Positions 49,429 through 62,965 of a stretch of DNA of 64,000 bases are shown here, in pieces (position 1 is the first letter of the stretch; every line of letters begins with the position of its first letter). The stretch spans positions 3,724,129 through 3,788,128 of the forward strand of contig NC_051445.1 in the NCBI RefSeq assembly GCF_001649575.2, given 5' to 3'. This DNA comes from Kryptolebias marmoratus. Its lineage: Eukaryota; Chordata; Actinopteri; Cyprinodontiformes; Rivulidae. The position numbers were made by a program, and so were the translations under genes. The notes below the pieces were generated by a model. The model was not told the DNA's origin and searched no databases. It was given only the letters and a program-made list of their open reading frames with translations.

Positions 49429-49615
49429 CAGTGGGGAGAACAAGTATTTGATACACTGTTGATTTTTCAGGTTTTCCCACTTGCAAAGCTTGTAGATGAC
49501 TGTAATTTTTATCATAGGAGTGATGGAATCTAAAACAAAAATCCAGAAAAATACAATGTACGATTTTTAAATAATTAATTTCCATTTTAATGTATGAAAT
49601 AAGTATTTGATACAC
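49429..49615 (+). repeat. Left terminal inverted repeat of the Tc1 element (IR/DR type)
   Basis: The outer end has ACAAGTATTTGATACA and the inner end repeats it as ATAAGTATTTGATACA near 49600-49614, the two-site arrangement of IR/DR transposons. Compared with the right repeat, about 15 bases are missing after ATCATAGG (near 49513-49520). Confidence 0.85.
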
Positions 49616-49629
49616 CAGAAAAATGAAAC

Positions 49630-50706
<1,077 letters not shown>

Positions 50707-50824
50707 TTATACAGGTAACGAGTTCAAACAGGTGCAGTTAATACAGGTAATGAGTGGAGAACAGGAGGGCTTCTTAAAGAACTAACATGTCTGTGAGAGC
50801 CAAAATTCTTACTGGTTGATAGAT

Positions 50825-51023
50825 TATCAAATACTTATTTCACACAATAAAATGGAAATTAATTATTTAAAAATCATACATTGTATTTTTCTGGATTTTT
50901 GTTTTAGATTCCATCACTCACAGTTGAAGAGTACCTATGATAAAAATTACAGTCTTCTACATGCTTTGCAAGTGGGAAAACCTGAAAAATCAACAGTGTA
51001 TCAAATACTTGTTCTCCCCACTG
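50825..51023 (+). repeat. Right terminal inverted repeat of the Tc1 element
   Basis: Mirror of the left repeat, with inner TATCAAATACTTATTTC and outer TATCAAATACTTGTTCTCC copies. It retains ACTCACAGTTGAAGAGTACC, part of which is missing from the left repeat. Confidence 0.85.
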
Positions 51024-51645
51024 TACTAACACATCAAATTTCAGCTCAGTATCTGTAAAACTGACTGTGGTGTAGCCATTTTTTGTTTGGCTAAGGTTGA
51101 TTAGCTGTGCTGGCCATTTTAAATCAGGCTGATGTCAAACGTTAATCAGCTGTAGATGTAAATCCAGAAATTACTTTCTGCAAGTTTTATTACAATTGGT
51201 CCAGCGGTTCACAAGATATTTTGCTAACAGACAAACAGGGTTGACTCCAGCAGAGTTCAGCTGAGCTGTGGCACAATGTGCAGTACTCTGAGTATGTGTT
51301 GAGGATGATGCTCAACTACTTCCACATCTAATGTTAGCTCTGTATTTATAGCCATTGTTGTGTTCCAAGGCAAGCTGGCTGCGGCCATCTTGAAAAGTTA
51401 ATGAGTTTTACATCCAGTGATCCTGGGAGTTTCATTAAAGTCCAGACACAAAGTTTATGTGCTTCATGAGATATTTTGTCAGAGCTACAGACAAGGCTGA
51501 CTCCAGCAGTTAATGCCAAAACTTTAAAGAAAGATCTCGAGTGATTTGTTGGCGTTTGGATTACATGTCGGGGACGACGAGAGTTGGTTGACTCTGGATC
51601 TGTTGCCACCGTGGGATGCTTCTTTACAAAAACGCACCCAGTCAT

Positions 51646-52110
51646 AACCAGTTTGCTAACATTTAATCTCGACCCATATCACACTGGCAGCAGCTCAGAG
51701 TTTAACATCAAGGCCAACACTGCCATTAGCAAAGAAAAATAAGAAAATAAAAATACACCTTAAAGGGAAAATGAAAGAAACCAGTCAGCACACAGCCAAA
51801 ACTCAGACGGAGCGTGCTGCATGATTCGATGCCAGGAAAATCTGAGCTGCTGCCTCAAACCGGCTCATCGACACATGATCTGCTTTTAAGTTTTAAACCC
51901 ACCTGGTTCGAGTCAAAAAGGCTGCAAATCATTCTGACAGAGTCCCTGATCCAGGCTGACTTTGAAGCATGATGTTAACATGTGTCTGTGCATCAGAATG
52001 GAGGAAGATATGCTTTACACCTGCTTTGTTTCAAAAGTTTAAAATGATCATTTATTCTGAAAGTTCTAAACCATAAAATGTGAAATGTCTCATAAAATGC
52101 CTCATTAAAT
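51646..52110. other. Intergenic DNA, nothing recognised
   Basis: Short AT-rich interval between two arrays of the 280-bp repeat. No coding signal. Confidence 0.5.
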
Positions 52111-52710
52111 GGTGTTCGTCTGTCTGTCTGTTAACAAAAGAGCTCATAAACCACAAAGCAACTTTTACTGAAACTTGCAGGAAGTAAAATTTGGATGTAC
52201 GTCTACACCTGATTAACTTTTGGAATCAACCCAATCCAAAATGACTGCCACAGTTAGCTGAACTTAAAAACAAAAAAAAATGATCATACCTCAGTCAATT
52301 TTACAGATATTGATCTAAAATTTGGTGTTTTTGTAGCTGAGATCAATCCTCAACACATATTCTAAGCACTAATAAATTGCAACAGATCTTTGTTTAAAAT
52401 TTTACCATAACTATTTGAAGTCAACTCTGTTGGCCAGAAACTAACGAAACCTTCAGAAAATAATCACTGGATGTAGCTTTACAACTGATAAACCTTTGAA
52501 GCCTGTCCAAGTCAAGATGGCCACCACAGCAAACTTAAAAAAACAAAACACAAACATGGCTGTAATTCAGTCAACTTTGCAGATATTGTGCTAAAATTTG
52601 GAGTCAGTAACACCACATATTCAGAGGGCTCTTCCTGGTTGTTTGTTTGTCTGTTAGCAAAATATGAAACACTTGACTCATTTTAATGAAACTTTCAGAA
52701 AGACAATCTA
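52111..52710 (+). repeat. 280-bp repeat family, copies D (forward, two units in tandem)
   Basis: Two units in tandem: AAAATGACTGCCACAGTTAGCTGAAC at about 52239 and AAGATGGCCACCACAGCAAACTT at about 52515, a period of 276 bases. Both are followed by A/C-rich AAACACAAA-like text, TCAGTCAA(T/C)TTT(A/G)CAGATATTG and CTAAAATTTGG. The first also has TGTAGCTGAGATCAATCCTCAACACATA. Confidence 0.8.
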
Positions 52711-53267
52711 AGTCAATCTAATTGACCTTTCGCAGAAGCCCCGCCCCCTTAGTTACTGTTGCTACGCCCGTCAAGCTTTCTGTAGCAGATGAGCGTTAGT
52801 GCATGTCATGACGGGGATAGGTCGTATACCAGTGCGTGTTAGTGACTCGTTTTGGAGCAATACCAGCGCGATATCATCCAGATCAAGGCAAAAGGGGTTA
52901 CAATATGCAGTGGAGGGATATATTATATTTATATATAAAGATGGCCGCCACAATGGCAGAAGGTTAAACTTAAATATGCTTCTCTTGATTATTTGACACA
53001 TTGGCTGCACTATACAGATGTTTTATTAAAACATGAGAACCTTTTTTGTCATATATTAGAATTAATATTTCTACAATTCTTAAAATAGAGTCAGTATTAA
53101 AGTACTATTATTGTATACAGTCTCGTAATGTACAATACTTATTGTAAGTGCTTTTTTATGTACATGCAGTTAACGTTTGACTGTGACTCCTGAATGTGTT
53201 TATGGGCCAAGGTTTCTTTGTCTGTTCCATATAATTGATAAAACATAATAAATATATCTTAAAAAAA

Positions 53268-53480
53268 TAAATATGGCCATCACAGATAACAACATTAGCC
53301 AACAATAAAATGTCTATAACAGTGAGTTTTAAAGATACTGAGGAAATACTTGATGTGGTAGAAGCTGAGAGTCATACTGTGAGCATGACATCTCTCAGTA
53401 TTGAACACACTTGTTATTTACAGGTTTGACAAAAACAGCTATAACTTTGTTCTTTCTTAACAGATCTTAGTCTAAAACTC
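53268..53480 (+). repeat. 280-bp repeat family, copy E (forward, diverged)
   Basis: ATGGCCATCACAGATAACAACATTAG, AAAGATACTGAGGAAATACTTGATGTGGTAGAAGCTGAGAGTCAT (in order, with substitutions) place this short piece in the family. Confidence 0.65.
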
Positions 53481-56400
53481 AGACATTAGGGCAGGAAACA
53501 GTGGTTAAATGACATTTGTACAGATGCCAACAGCATCAGTTAATCAAGGACAGTCATTTCTTTATTTATTAACTTTTCTCAGGGGAACAATGTTTCACTT
53601 TCCTCCCAGCTGGCTTCAGAAGAATCGGGTTTTACCAACTGTTATCGTTTAGTCAATCTAATTTATCCAAGCAGATATACGGTGATGGACAGATGGCTTG
53701 TCCAATAACCTGCCAAATACTTTTCGAAGGTGTCTGTCCCTTTTCTCAAACAGTTTTGTCAGACGGCTACCCACAGTGACAAACCATCTGCGTCAATTTT
53801 GACAGCTTCAGGCTCCAAACAGAAAGACACTCAAACAGCTCGAACCGTGTGGCAGCGACAGAGATGATGGCTGTACCTGCAGGGACTCAACTGCTGGAAA
53901 ACAAGGAACCTCCACACCTGAGAAACTTTTTGTGATGAGCTCAAGTGAGGGTGTTCAGAGCGGGAGACAGAGGAAGGCTGTTAGGAGGCAGAGGGCAGAG
54001 TGACAGCTGGGAAAAAACCCAAAAAAACCAGGAGGTGATGCTGCAGAGAATCATAAATGAAAGGAGAAAAAAGTGACCAGGAAGCAGAGCGGCTGGCTAA
54101 TGAGGAAACCAACTGGGAGGCAGAGACAGTGAACAGGAAGTGTGAACTCTGCAGGAGTCAACAAATAAAGCCTGCTCTAATTTTAATTATATAAACTACA
54201 TAACACAATGTATTAATCCCACTGAACCTCCTTACTAAACTCTGGAAGATCATGAAATGTTCAAGAATCAATAAAAATATGGATTATTGTGTCATTAGCA
54301 ACAAATATTTAAAACTAAAATATTTGATTAGCAACACATAATACAGGTTGGGATGTACTTATCTGGTACTACATTACCCTAGTACTTACAGGGTACATAC
54401 TGTGTACTTATGAGGTATATAATAGGTATGAAGGCATCAAGTAACAGTCCCCTCTCTCCCTGCATTTATAACAACCAAAAGTTCAAGTCAAAATCAGATT
54501 TATTTCATATAGGGCAGAACACATTACCAAAAAGAGGAATTATTCAGAAAGCTCTAAAAGCTCCAGTCTGCAGCCAAAAGGAGCAAATGTGGTTTCTGTT
54601 GATGTGAGACAAATTTAAGACACAATTATCTGCTTAATCTTCACCAGGGCAGAATGAGACTTAAAATATTTCAGAAAAAAAAGAAACAAAGAATAATATA
54701 TGTATATATGTTTCTTTTACTCAATGAAAACAGTGTAAATTAATAAGGACCTGATTCCCTGACACTATTATTTGGCCAGCCGAGTCTCTACTCTGGTTTT
54801 AAACACAGCAGCGTTAGTCAGCCTTTTCAGGGGATGTGTCATCGTGGTCAGCAGCTTCCTAAAACCGGCTCTGAGTTCCTGCTTTACTAACAATTACAGT
54901 TTGGACCCAGCCTGGGTAAACACATTACTTAACATTTGTTTCTCTTTGGAAAACAAAACATTATTAATATTATAGAAACTGAGAATTATGTTTGAACATG
55001 AGTTAAAAACTCTCCAATAATCCAACAAAGCGCAGATAACTGAGAAAAGCCATTAAAGCCCCTCAGTAAGTTTAAACAGAGGAGAGTGAAACAATAAAAA
55101 AGTCTGATTTTAAACTTGATTTTAAACTGATATATTGAAGCACTAACAGGATGTTTGAACCAATTTGTTTCATTGTTTAGTTATGTTTATTTTGAAAAAC
55201 AGACCAATTTTTGTGAGTTAAATTAGACCATCTGAAGATACATCATTGGGTATCAGAACTCTGACAGCAGCATTTTAAATCTGCTGAGGACTTTTTAGAC
55301 AGTTTTTCAAACATCCAGATAAAGAATTACAATCGTCCAGCATGGGGAGATGTTTCACTCATTATCACTCAGGTTTATTCAACAATTATGTAAGCCATTA
55401 ATGGGATTGAAAAAAGGAACAAACACTAATTCCTGGTTTAAATTGAATGTGGCTGCACTGGACTCGGAGAACACAGAAGGTTTATACGGTATGTTGCTTG
55501 AAGAAACATTTTCTGGGAGCCAGCAGTTTCGTTCTGTCCCCACGACAGTCGCCTTTTATGTTCCACTCTTTTCTTGCAGAGCTTTCCGGCTTCTAATAAG
55601 AAAACATGTCAGCCGTGCTCTTTGCAAACTTTCTTAAAGCTTAAGTTTCCCCAACACTTGCCTGCAGGAAAACTTGTGTTCAAGTCAGCCTTTAACAACA
55701 CTAAAAGCAAAGCTCAGGGCAATATTGATTTCTTTGCTCCTCGTGTGGATTTTCCTCTGATGGGTTTTCTTTGCTTGACACCTTTTCTCCCACAATGGTC
55801 TCTTGTCTTCATGGCTTTACTGTATGAACTCAGTGGCACATCTCCCCCTCAGCATTAATTAATAGCTCTGTGCTTCCTTTGGCTCATCGACTCCTCCACA
55901 CTAAATGCAAGCAGAAGCATCTCTGTTAATCCAATTTGGAGCCCTGAGTAATCTCCAGGAGTGTCTCGGGCATTATCGAGAAATTGTGGAAACCTGCAGG
56001 TCTAATGGTTACTGTGTTCCCTTTTCATTTATTCAGTGTTACAGACGGATATCTTCTTTTTTGGGGGGTTGCTATCATCATCGACAGCTGGAACGTTGCT
56101 GTCGTGCTGACTGAAAGAACCGGCTCTGTGTGTGAGGGCTCCAACATTTCCTTCATAGCAACACATAAGGAATTTTTGATATATTTCACTGCAAAAAAAT
56201 AAGTTCTTGTCAGGTACTGATAGTGCCATCATGCTATCCATTTATATTAGTACATTTCTAACATAAATGTGGATTTTTATGCACATATGTAAAGTACTAA
56301 AAATTATATATAGTGGCATGCAAAAGTGTAATATGTTGTTTTTTTTTCTTCCATTTATCAAGTAAGCGGAGGTATATTAAGTCCAAATTTCAGAATTCTT
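53481..56400. other. Intergenic DNA, no gene seen
   Basis: Mixed AT-rich DNA with short unrecognised open frames. The patch 55830-55990 (GCATTAATTAATAGCTCTG... then CTCTGTTAATCCAATTTGG) is homeodomain-site-rich and looks like possible conserved non-coding DNA. I cannot test conservation here. Confidence 0.4.
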
Positions 56401-56409
56401 GCATTTTTG

Positions 56410-57290
56410 GCACAAAGTCAAGCTCCTGTGCAGTGCAGGTTGGACTCCACCAGGACTGTCTTTTGTCTCTGATCCTGTTTGTGGTGTTCATGAAGAAGAT
56501 CTCAGTCATGGAGAGGAGGGTGTCTGGTTTGAGACCCTCAGGTTCTCGTCTCTGTTTTTTGTGGATGATGTGGTTTTGTTGCGTCTTCAGGCCATGACCT
56601 TCAACGTGCACAGCCAAGTGTGAAGTAACTCAGACAAGCTCCTTTAAGTCTGTGGCTATGGTTAACAATAAAAAAGGTGAAGGTGAGTTCAAGTACATTG
56701 GAGGTGTGTTAATGAGTGACTGTAGGATGGAGCCAGAGATGGGCTGACAGATCAAGGCCTTGTTTGCAGTAATGAGGCTGTTGCCCTGATTGGTTGTAGT
56801 GAAAAAGGAGCTGAACCAAAAGAAAAAAGCTCTTGATTTATTGGTCTGTCTAGCTTCCAACCCTCACGTATGGTTGTGAGGTTTGGATCATGACCTGAAA
56901 GCACAAGATCCTGGATACAAGCGGCTGAAATTAGCTTCCTCTGTAGGGCAGCCGGTCTCAGCCTTAGAGATAAGGTGAGGAGCTCTGCCATCCGGAGGGA
57001 GCTCGGAGTAGATCCGCTGCTCCTCCACATCAAAGAGAGGCAGTTGAGTTGGTTTGGGTATCAGATTAGGATGCCTCCTGGCACCTCTCTAGAGGCTTTC
57101 TGGGCAACTACCACAAACCCAGAACTTGCTGGAGGAATTATATATTTTCTCTGGCCTGGGAACACCTGGGGATCTCTCAGGAGGAGCTGGAGAGTGTTGC
57201 TGGGGGGAGGAGAGGGATGTCTGGGATTCCCTCCACAGATAAGTGGAAGCCAGCTGATGGATGATTGGATGGACTTTTAAATTAGAATTC
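56410..57290 (+). mobile_element. Degenerate non-LTR retrotransposon (LINE), second copy
   Basis: Text of a fish LINE polymerase is visible in shifting frames: VGLHQDCLLSLILFVVFM (matching the GVRQGCVLSPLLF core) near 56435-56490, SSLFFVDDVVLL (the FADD catalytic box, first position altered) near 56549-56585, PTLTYGCEVWIMT near 56860-56895, and SAIRRELGVDPLLLHI (56984-57031) then SWFGYQIRMPPG (57045-57080). Many stops and shifts make it dead. It ends with GATAAGTGGAAG and a GATGGATGATTGG tail. Confidence 0.85.
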
Positions 57291-58840
57291 TGACTTTTTT
57301 CACTTTGTGTGAAAATCAAAAGGAGCACCATAATGAAGTTTGAAAATGCAAAATGAACTCAGCTTTAGTGTAGTTTGGCTTGTTCGGAGTCTGTTAGGAA
57401 AGGCAAATGGACAAGATTTAATAGCTTCATCAATTCGCTGACTCCTCAAAAATTGTTACATTAATCAGCAGCGACAGCTTCCTAAAAGCATTCATCAGAC
57501 AATTAAAAAAAGCACAAAAGGAAAAGGTTATCAGAAGATTGGAAGGCGTCTGCAGGTAGGCATTTTACTCAGTTTGTAATTAGGTTTACGAGAATGACTG
57601 AGGGGTGTTGGGGACCAGAAGAGTAAGAAAACTTGAAGAGAGCAGCTCACGGGGGACAAATCAATCCCCTGTTTGACAATACGAGACCTTTACCAAAAAA
57701 TGGGCAGACTCTCAGGAGGAGGTGCTCTGTTTGACTGCGCAGCCACACCTTACAGTACTTTAGCAGCAGAAAACCTTTGGGAACAAAACCCCATCAATCG
57801 AAAAATTAAACAAGCCTTAAGCATTTATAAGATATTGTTAAAACAGAACTCACTTTAGCCTCAGTGAACAAATCTTTGCTTAAGAAAACAGACGGTGGGG
57901 ATATTTTTTATAAAATAAACTCCAACTTCTATCTACTGGTGCATGTCAATCATACTGAGTGTTGCAGCCAGTGGCATACATTTCAGTTGTGGAGGCAAGA
58001 ATGGATGTAGATAAATACTAACAAGCTCTGGAAGCTAACGTCAAAATAACTTAAATTCTTTCTAAAAAGCTGTCTTCTAAAACAGGATAAACACACCTCA
58101 AATCTATGGGCAAAAACATTATTGATTCACCTTCACCTTTGGCAGCGGGTGATAAAAATCTGTGGACTGACCACAGAACAGTGCATGATGTTCTTAAATG
58201 ATAAAAGATCAAAATAGTAAAAATATTATTGATCTAACTTTTAAAACTCATGAAAGAATAGCTCTAATTAGCCAAATTGTCACATCTATCTTCATATCTA
58301 TCATCTGTGAGTAAAGCTGCTTTTTCAAAACCATCTTAGAAGGCGCTCTGGCTTTATGGAGAAACATGCCTGTCACTTCCAGTCTGTGGCCACCAGGTGT
58401 CACTGGGCAGCTACAGATTTGCTGGAACCAAAACAACCTCCAAAGTGAATCTTGCAGCTGAGACATCTGGTCCATCTGAGAAATTAATGGCTGTGGTCAA
58501 ACATTGTTTAGATGGGACTCTGAGGACAGTCAGTACAGAGCTGATAGTACACCCTGATGAGCTTTTGCTATCTCAGGTTTTAATCTACTAAAGTGACTGT
58601 CTGGAAGAATAGTTGCTTCCTTTCACTGACAGAACTCCAGAAAACCAGCCGTTCAGCACGTCTACAGCTGTCAAATCCACATCCAGCACACACACTCTTT
58701 ATGTCTAGCATTGTGAGGACATTTAGTCAAATAAAACTGACACATTTACACATACTAACACTTGCACATTTCTGCACTGTGCTGGTTAAGAAGTTGCAAC
58801 AACATGGTTAGGGTTAACCCTCTAAAGGCAAAGTAGTGAT
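57291..58840. other. Intergenic DNA, nothing recognised
   Basis: AT-rich, short open frames only, none recognisable. Confidence 0.5.
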
Positions 58841-58844
58841 AATG

Positions 58845-59480
58845 TTTTTGCTATTTTAGCAACAACTCAGTCACTTTTACAGATATTAAACTATATTTTG
58901 GTGTGATAGTAGTTGAGACGTTATCCCAACACATACTTTGAGCACTAAAAGATCACACAAGATGTGTTTTTAAAACTTTGCCTGTGTATGTTAGAAAATT
59001 ATCTAACGAGCCACTGGATGGATTTTAATGAAACTCTCAGAAAGCAACCACTGTGTATACATGTAATACAGATGAACTTTTAGAGTAAACCTAATTCTAG
59101 ATGGTTGCCACAGCCAACTGACCTTACAAACACACACGCACAAAAGGCTATAACTCAGCCAGTTTACAGATATTGAGCTACAGTTTGGTGTGGTAGTAGC
59201 TGAGAGTTATCCTAAATGCATACTCCAATTGTTACATATTGTGCAACATTTTTTGCTTAAGACTTTGGCCATAACTATTAGAGTGAATATTCCTTGTCTC
59301 TTAGGAAAATATCTCATGAACTACTGGACAGACTTTAGTGAAACTCAGAAAATATTAATTGAATGCACATACTCATACTCATTAACCTTCAGAGTCAACC
59401 AAATTCAAGATGGCCACCACAGCTAATCATCTGAGTCAATTTTACAGATATTGAGGTAAAATTTGGTAGCCATTTTTAAG
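58845..59480 (+). repeat. 280-bp repeat family, forward tandem array
   Basis: TTTACAGATATT recurs at about 58876, 59163 and 59441, giving periods of 287 and 278 bases. Between these, each unit holds GTAGTAG(C/T)TGAGA, a CATACT...AGCACT-type stretch, AAATTATCTAACGAGCCACTGG-type text, AATGAAACTC, and GATGG(T/C)(T/C)GCCACAGC. The array turns around at its right end. Confidence 0.85.
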
Positions 59481-59860
59481 TTTGACAGGGTCGATTAGCT
59501 GTTGCGGTCATCATGAATCAGGTTGTCCCCAAAAGTGAAACAACTGCAGTACATGCAGTCAGTACTTTTTGGGAGTTTCACTAAAATATATTCATTGGTT
59601 TATGAGCTATTTTGCAAATAAGGGTTAAACAAAGATCTTGTACCTTTTTTTTAGCACTCAGAGTATCTTCTACTGCACAGATTTTTTATTTAATATCTGT
59701 AAAGTTGACTAAGTTATAGTAATTTCTGTGTTTGCTAAAGTTGATCAGCTGTGGCAACCATCTTGAATCAGGTTGACTCTAAAAGTTAATCATTCAACAG
59801 TTACTTTCTGAGAGTTTCAACGTTTGTCCACTGGTTTACGAGATATTTTGCTAACAGACA
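59465..59860 (-). repeat. 280-bp repeat family, reverse units facing the preceding array
   Basis: From about 59465 the same family continues on the opposite strand: GGTAGCCATTTTTAAG, GATTAGCTGTTGCGGTCATC, GGTTTATGAGCTATTTTGCAAA, then a second unit with GATCAGCTGTGGCAACCATCTTG and TTTACGAGATATTTTGCTAAC. The join with the forward array is abrupt (AAAATTTGGTAGCCATTTTT), forming a head-to-head inverted arrangement. Confidence 0.8.
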
Positions 59861-60639
59861 GACAGATGTTCAAACCAGTCCTCACAAAGATAAGCATGCA
59901 GCGCACCCACCCTCTCAGACACATAAAGCTTGTGGTTTATGGGAAAATTAGTTTGTTTCTGACTGCAGCCCCAGTAAGAGGAAATCACCATCCAGCTTCT
60001 TGTCTCGCTCTTCGCAGTGCAGCTCATAAAATGGCTCAGTGCTTTTGTCTTCATTTGTTGTTTACCGTGCAAATGGAGGGGATCAGAAGCCCCTTCAAAG
60101 AGTGCGATCAGTCCATGGCCACTTGGAGGCTAATTGGCTGGATTAACTAACCTCCTGATTGCCACAACAAGGTTCTGTTGTGTCGCATCATTTGAATTAA
60201 TGAGGAGAGTTTATTAGAAACCTGAACTGACAGAAATGGAGTGGAAAAATGGCTGCTCCTCTCACCACAGAGTGATGAATATTAGTCATTTCTTCACAGC
60301 ATTTAATATCTGCCAAACGCTTCCCTTTAATTTTGGCTTGTCAGAATCAGAGAAGGTCCCTTATGGTGATAAATGCACATGAATTTTCAGAGCTATCGTG
60401 AGTGTAAAGTCAGGGTGAATCCTAATAAAGCTCTGCATTCCTGTCAGATAAATTTCTCACCGCGAAATTAAGACAAACTTAATTGATTTCAGGCTAATAA
60501 GAAATGCATGATCAAACTTAGAAAAATCAGAAAAGCACTAGAGTAGCACTAGAAAAATCTTTCAGGCAAACAGACAACATGAGCAGATAATTCCTCACAG
60601 TAATTATAATATTATGTAGGGTTTGATTTCCCTAATACT
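59861..60639. other. Intergenic DNA, possible conserved non-coding element
   Basis: The interval 60130-60500 is balanced in composition and contains TAATTGGC, GGATTAAC, TTGAATTAATGAGG and TGAATATTAGTC, a density of homeodomain-like sites typical of vertebrate developmental enhancers. No gene is seen. The claim rests on composition and motif appearance only. Confidence 0.35.
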
Positions 60640-61020
60640 GTATGTCACACTCAAAGCACGTGTTGGGAATGAACGAACCCCATCAAATTGTAGCTCAATT
60701 TTGGTAAAACTGGCAGAATTATAGACGGGTTTTTTTTGTGTTCAGAAAATAACTGTGATGGCCATCTTGAATTGGACTGGCTCCAAAACTTAATGAGCTG
60801 TGTGTACATCTAAGGTTTACTCTCTGAAAGTTTCATTAAAACCTGTCCTGTGGTTTATGAGATATTTTGCTCATTATGTTCATATTTTGCAAACAGGATC
60901 CACTCCAGCAGTTAATGTAAAGTTTGACACAAAAATGTAAAGCGATGTGTAGCGCTTGGAGTAGCTGTTGGGTATGACTCTCAGCTACTAACAGACCAAA
61001 TCTTTAGCTCGAGACCTTCA
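60640..61020 (-). repeat. 280-bp repeat family, copy G (reverse)
   Basis: AATTGTAGCTCAATTTTGG, GTGATGGCCATCTTGAATTGG, AGTTTCATTAAAACCTGTCC, GGTTTATGAGATATTTTGC, ACTCCAGCAGTTAATG and GACTCTCAGCTACTAACAGACC occur in the order of the reverse unit. Confidence 0.8.
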
Positions 61021-62864
61021 AAACTGAGTGCGTCCAAACACTTTTAGTCACAAAACTACAGTTTTATGCATCGGACCTCTGGTCTTTATGTTTTTAAGGC
61101 AAGTTGTGGAGAGTCAAGGCCTCAGTGGTGCCAGTGGTCATCGGAGGACTCGGTGCTGTGACCCCCAAACTGGACGAGTGGCTCCAACAGATCCCAGGAA
61201 CAACCTCAGAGATCTGAGCAGAGAGATCTGAAGATACTGAGCAGAACCGTGAAGCTCCCAGGCCTCTGGTAGAGGAGCAGAGCTTGAAGTAAAAAAATGG
61301 CTGCAATGTAGAAAAATAGAGCGAGCTGGGTGTAATAAATACTGTCTTTATGGTTCAAACCAGAGATCGTTTTCCTAAAGTCCAGTGACATTTTCCGGTC
61401 TCTGTATTCAATATTTGGATAAACAGTGTCAGATACAGAACTGTTTTTTAATCAAATAATGATAGATACATTTAAGCAAAATTGGAAGAAATTTCCACAA
61501 ATCATCCAACAGACAAAAGGTAACTCCTTTTCAAATTATCACCAGTGCAGAAGTATAAAAAAAGTATTGAAATAAATGAACATTTTTGAAAAAGCATCAC
61601 TGTTATTTGCATAAACCTTATAGAAATTGTGTAAATGCAACAATACCTCTCCAGGTGTTTGTGCTGAAATAAGCCATTGATGTGTGTATGATTTCTTCTG
61701 CTCCTTCTAATCAACCTAAGAAGTTATTGTAGGTTTATTTTTTCTATAGTTGCTAAAATGTTATCAGTTTACCTCCTCAAATGTGTTGCAAACGAATGGG
61801 CAAGGAAGCTAAAAATTAGATTTTGGTGCATGTAAGCAGTTCTTATTGCTTTTTAATTCAAATCTAAGAAAATTGATCTGTGAAGCTTTGTCTGTGGGTG
61901 CAGAAATACATGACCCAGTTTTCCTCGCAAAGTCTTTAATCCTTGCCAGTCAATAAGCATAAAATCCTCACTTTTTTAGAAATCACCAACTCAATATCAT
62001 CAAAATGGGAGAAATGAACAACAGAGCTCCATGTGTGGAGCGGAGAATGCTCATAACCAGTGAGTCAGAGGCGCCTCCTCTCTATGTTAAATAAAAGCAT
62101 GTCTGTTGATTCATGGAAGGAGAAAACAAATGGGTGGCAAAAAAATAAAAACAATCAATGAGGTGAGTCTTTGAGATCCATCCTTTGGTTGCACCCATGG
62201 TTTTCATTGTCTTCTCACACACACACACACTCCACATGGCCCTAAACTTATTTACAGTGACAAAGACTAAAAATGTTACCGCCTGCACAGAGAAATCTGC
62301 ATGTCTCAAAACTGTCATGTCTTCAATCTCGTGCTGACAGTAATGATCCTGGGACAGCGCGATTTTAAGGCATGTAATTTAAAGAAAAAATGAGTATGAG
62401 GAGAAATGTCTCACGGTGAAGAGATTGGAGGGGGGGGGGACAAAGAAAAAGACTGGAAGAGTGAGTGGGGGGTTTGCTGTGAATCATTAGCTCAATGGGA
62501 GCACTGCTGTTCCAGGACTAATTGAGTATCAGCGCTCACCGTGAGCGGGCCAGAGTCGAAGCTGCTGCCGTCAGCATGAGCAGGTGGGCGGCTGTGAGAT
62601 GAAGTTAGCAAAAAATGGAGCCGTACCGAGACCCCTGATGGTTAATGAGACGTAGCTTTGAAGGTACCAACAGATCCGCTTATACAAGATACAAAGAAGC
62701 AAGGAGGTCCTGTCTAAAGCGTTCAACATCTGATTTTGTCTTTCAGACTTAATTAACAGCTTAGCTTTCCTTGAAGGAATGCATATTGCCCGCAGCCTTT
62801 CATGCTCAAGTTTTAAAAAAATGACATTTAAAGCCGTTTTGGTCAAACCATGTAAACGAAACGT
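61021..62864. other. Intergenic DNA, nothing recognised
   Basis: AT-rich with a CA run near 62216-62230 and a G run at 62430-62439. The stretch 62480-62660 is GC-balanced (GCGCTCACCGTGAGCGGGCC) and could be conserved non-coding sequence, unproven. No gene seen. Confidence 0.4.
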
Positions 62865-62965
62865 GTGATCTGTTAGGTTTATTCTGTGGCAGCCATTTTG
62901 AATTGGATCGACTCCAAAACTTAGTTTTAGAAAGTTTCATTAAAATCCATCCAGTGATTGAAGTT
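62865..62965 (-). repeat. 280-bp repeat family, copy H (reverse fragment)
   Basis: GTGGCAGCCATTTTGAATTGG, then GACTCCAAAACTTAG and AGTTTCATTAAAATCCATCC match the reverse unit; the remainder of the unit is absent. Confidence 0.75.

Noticed and set aside
59190..59426. 78-codon frame MVVAESYPKC... as a gene
   Set aside because: The same peptide-like text recurs at other copies of the 280-bp repeat (for example 43735), so it is repeat sequence, not a gene.
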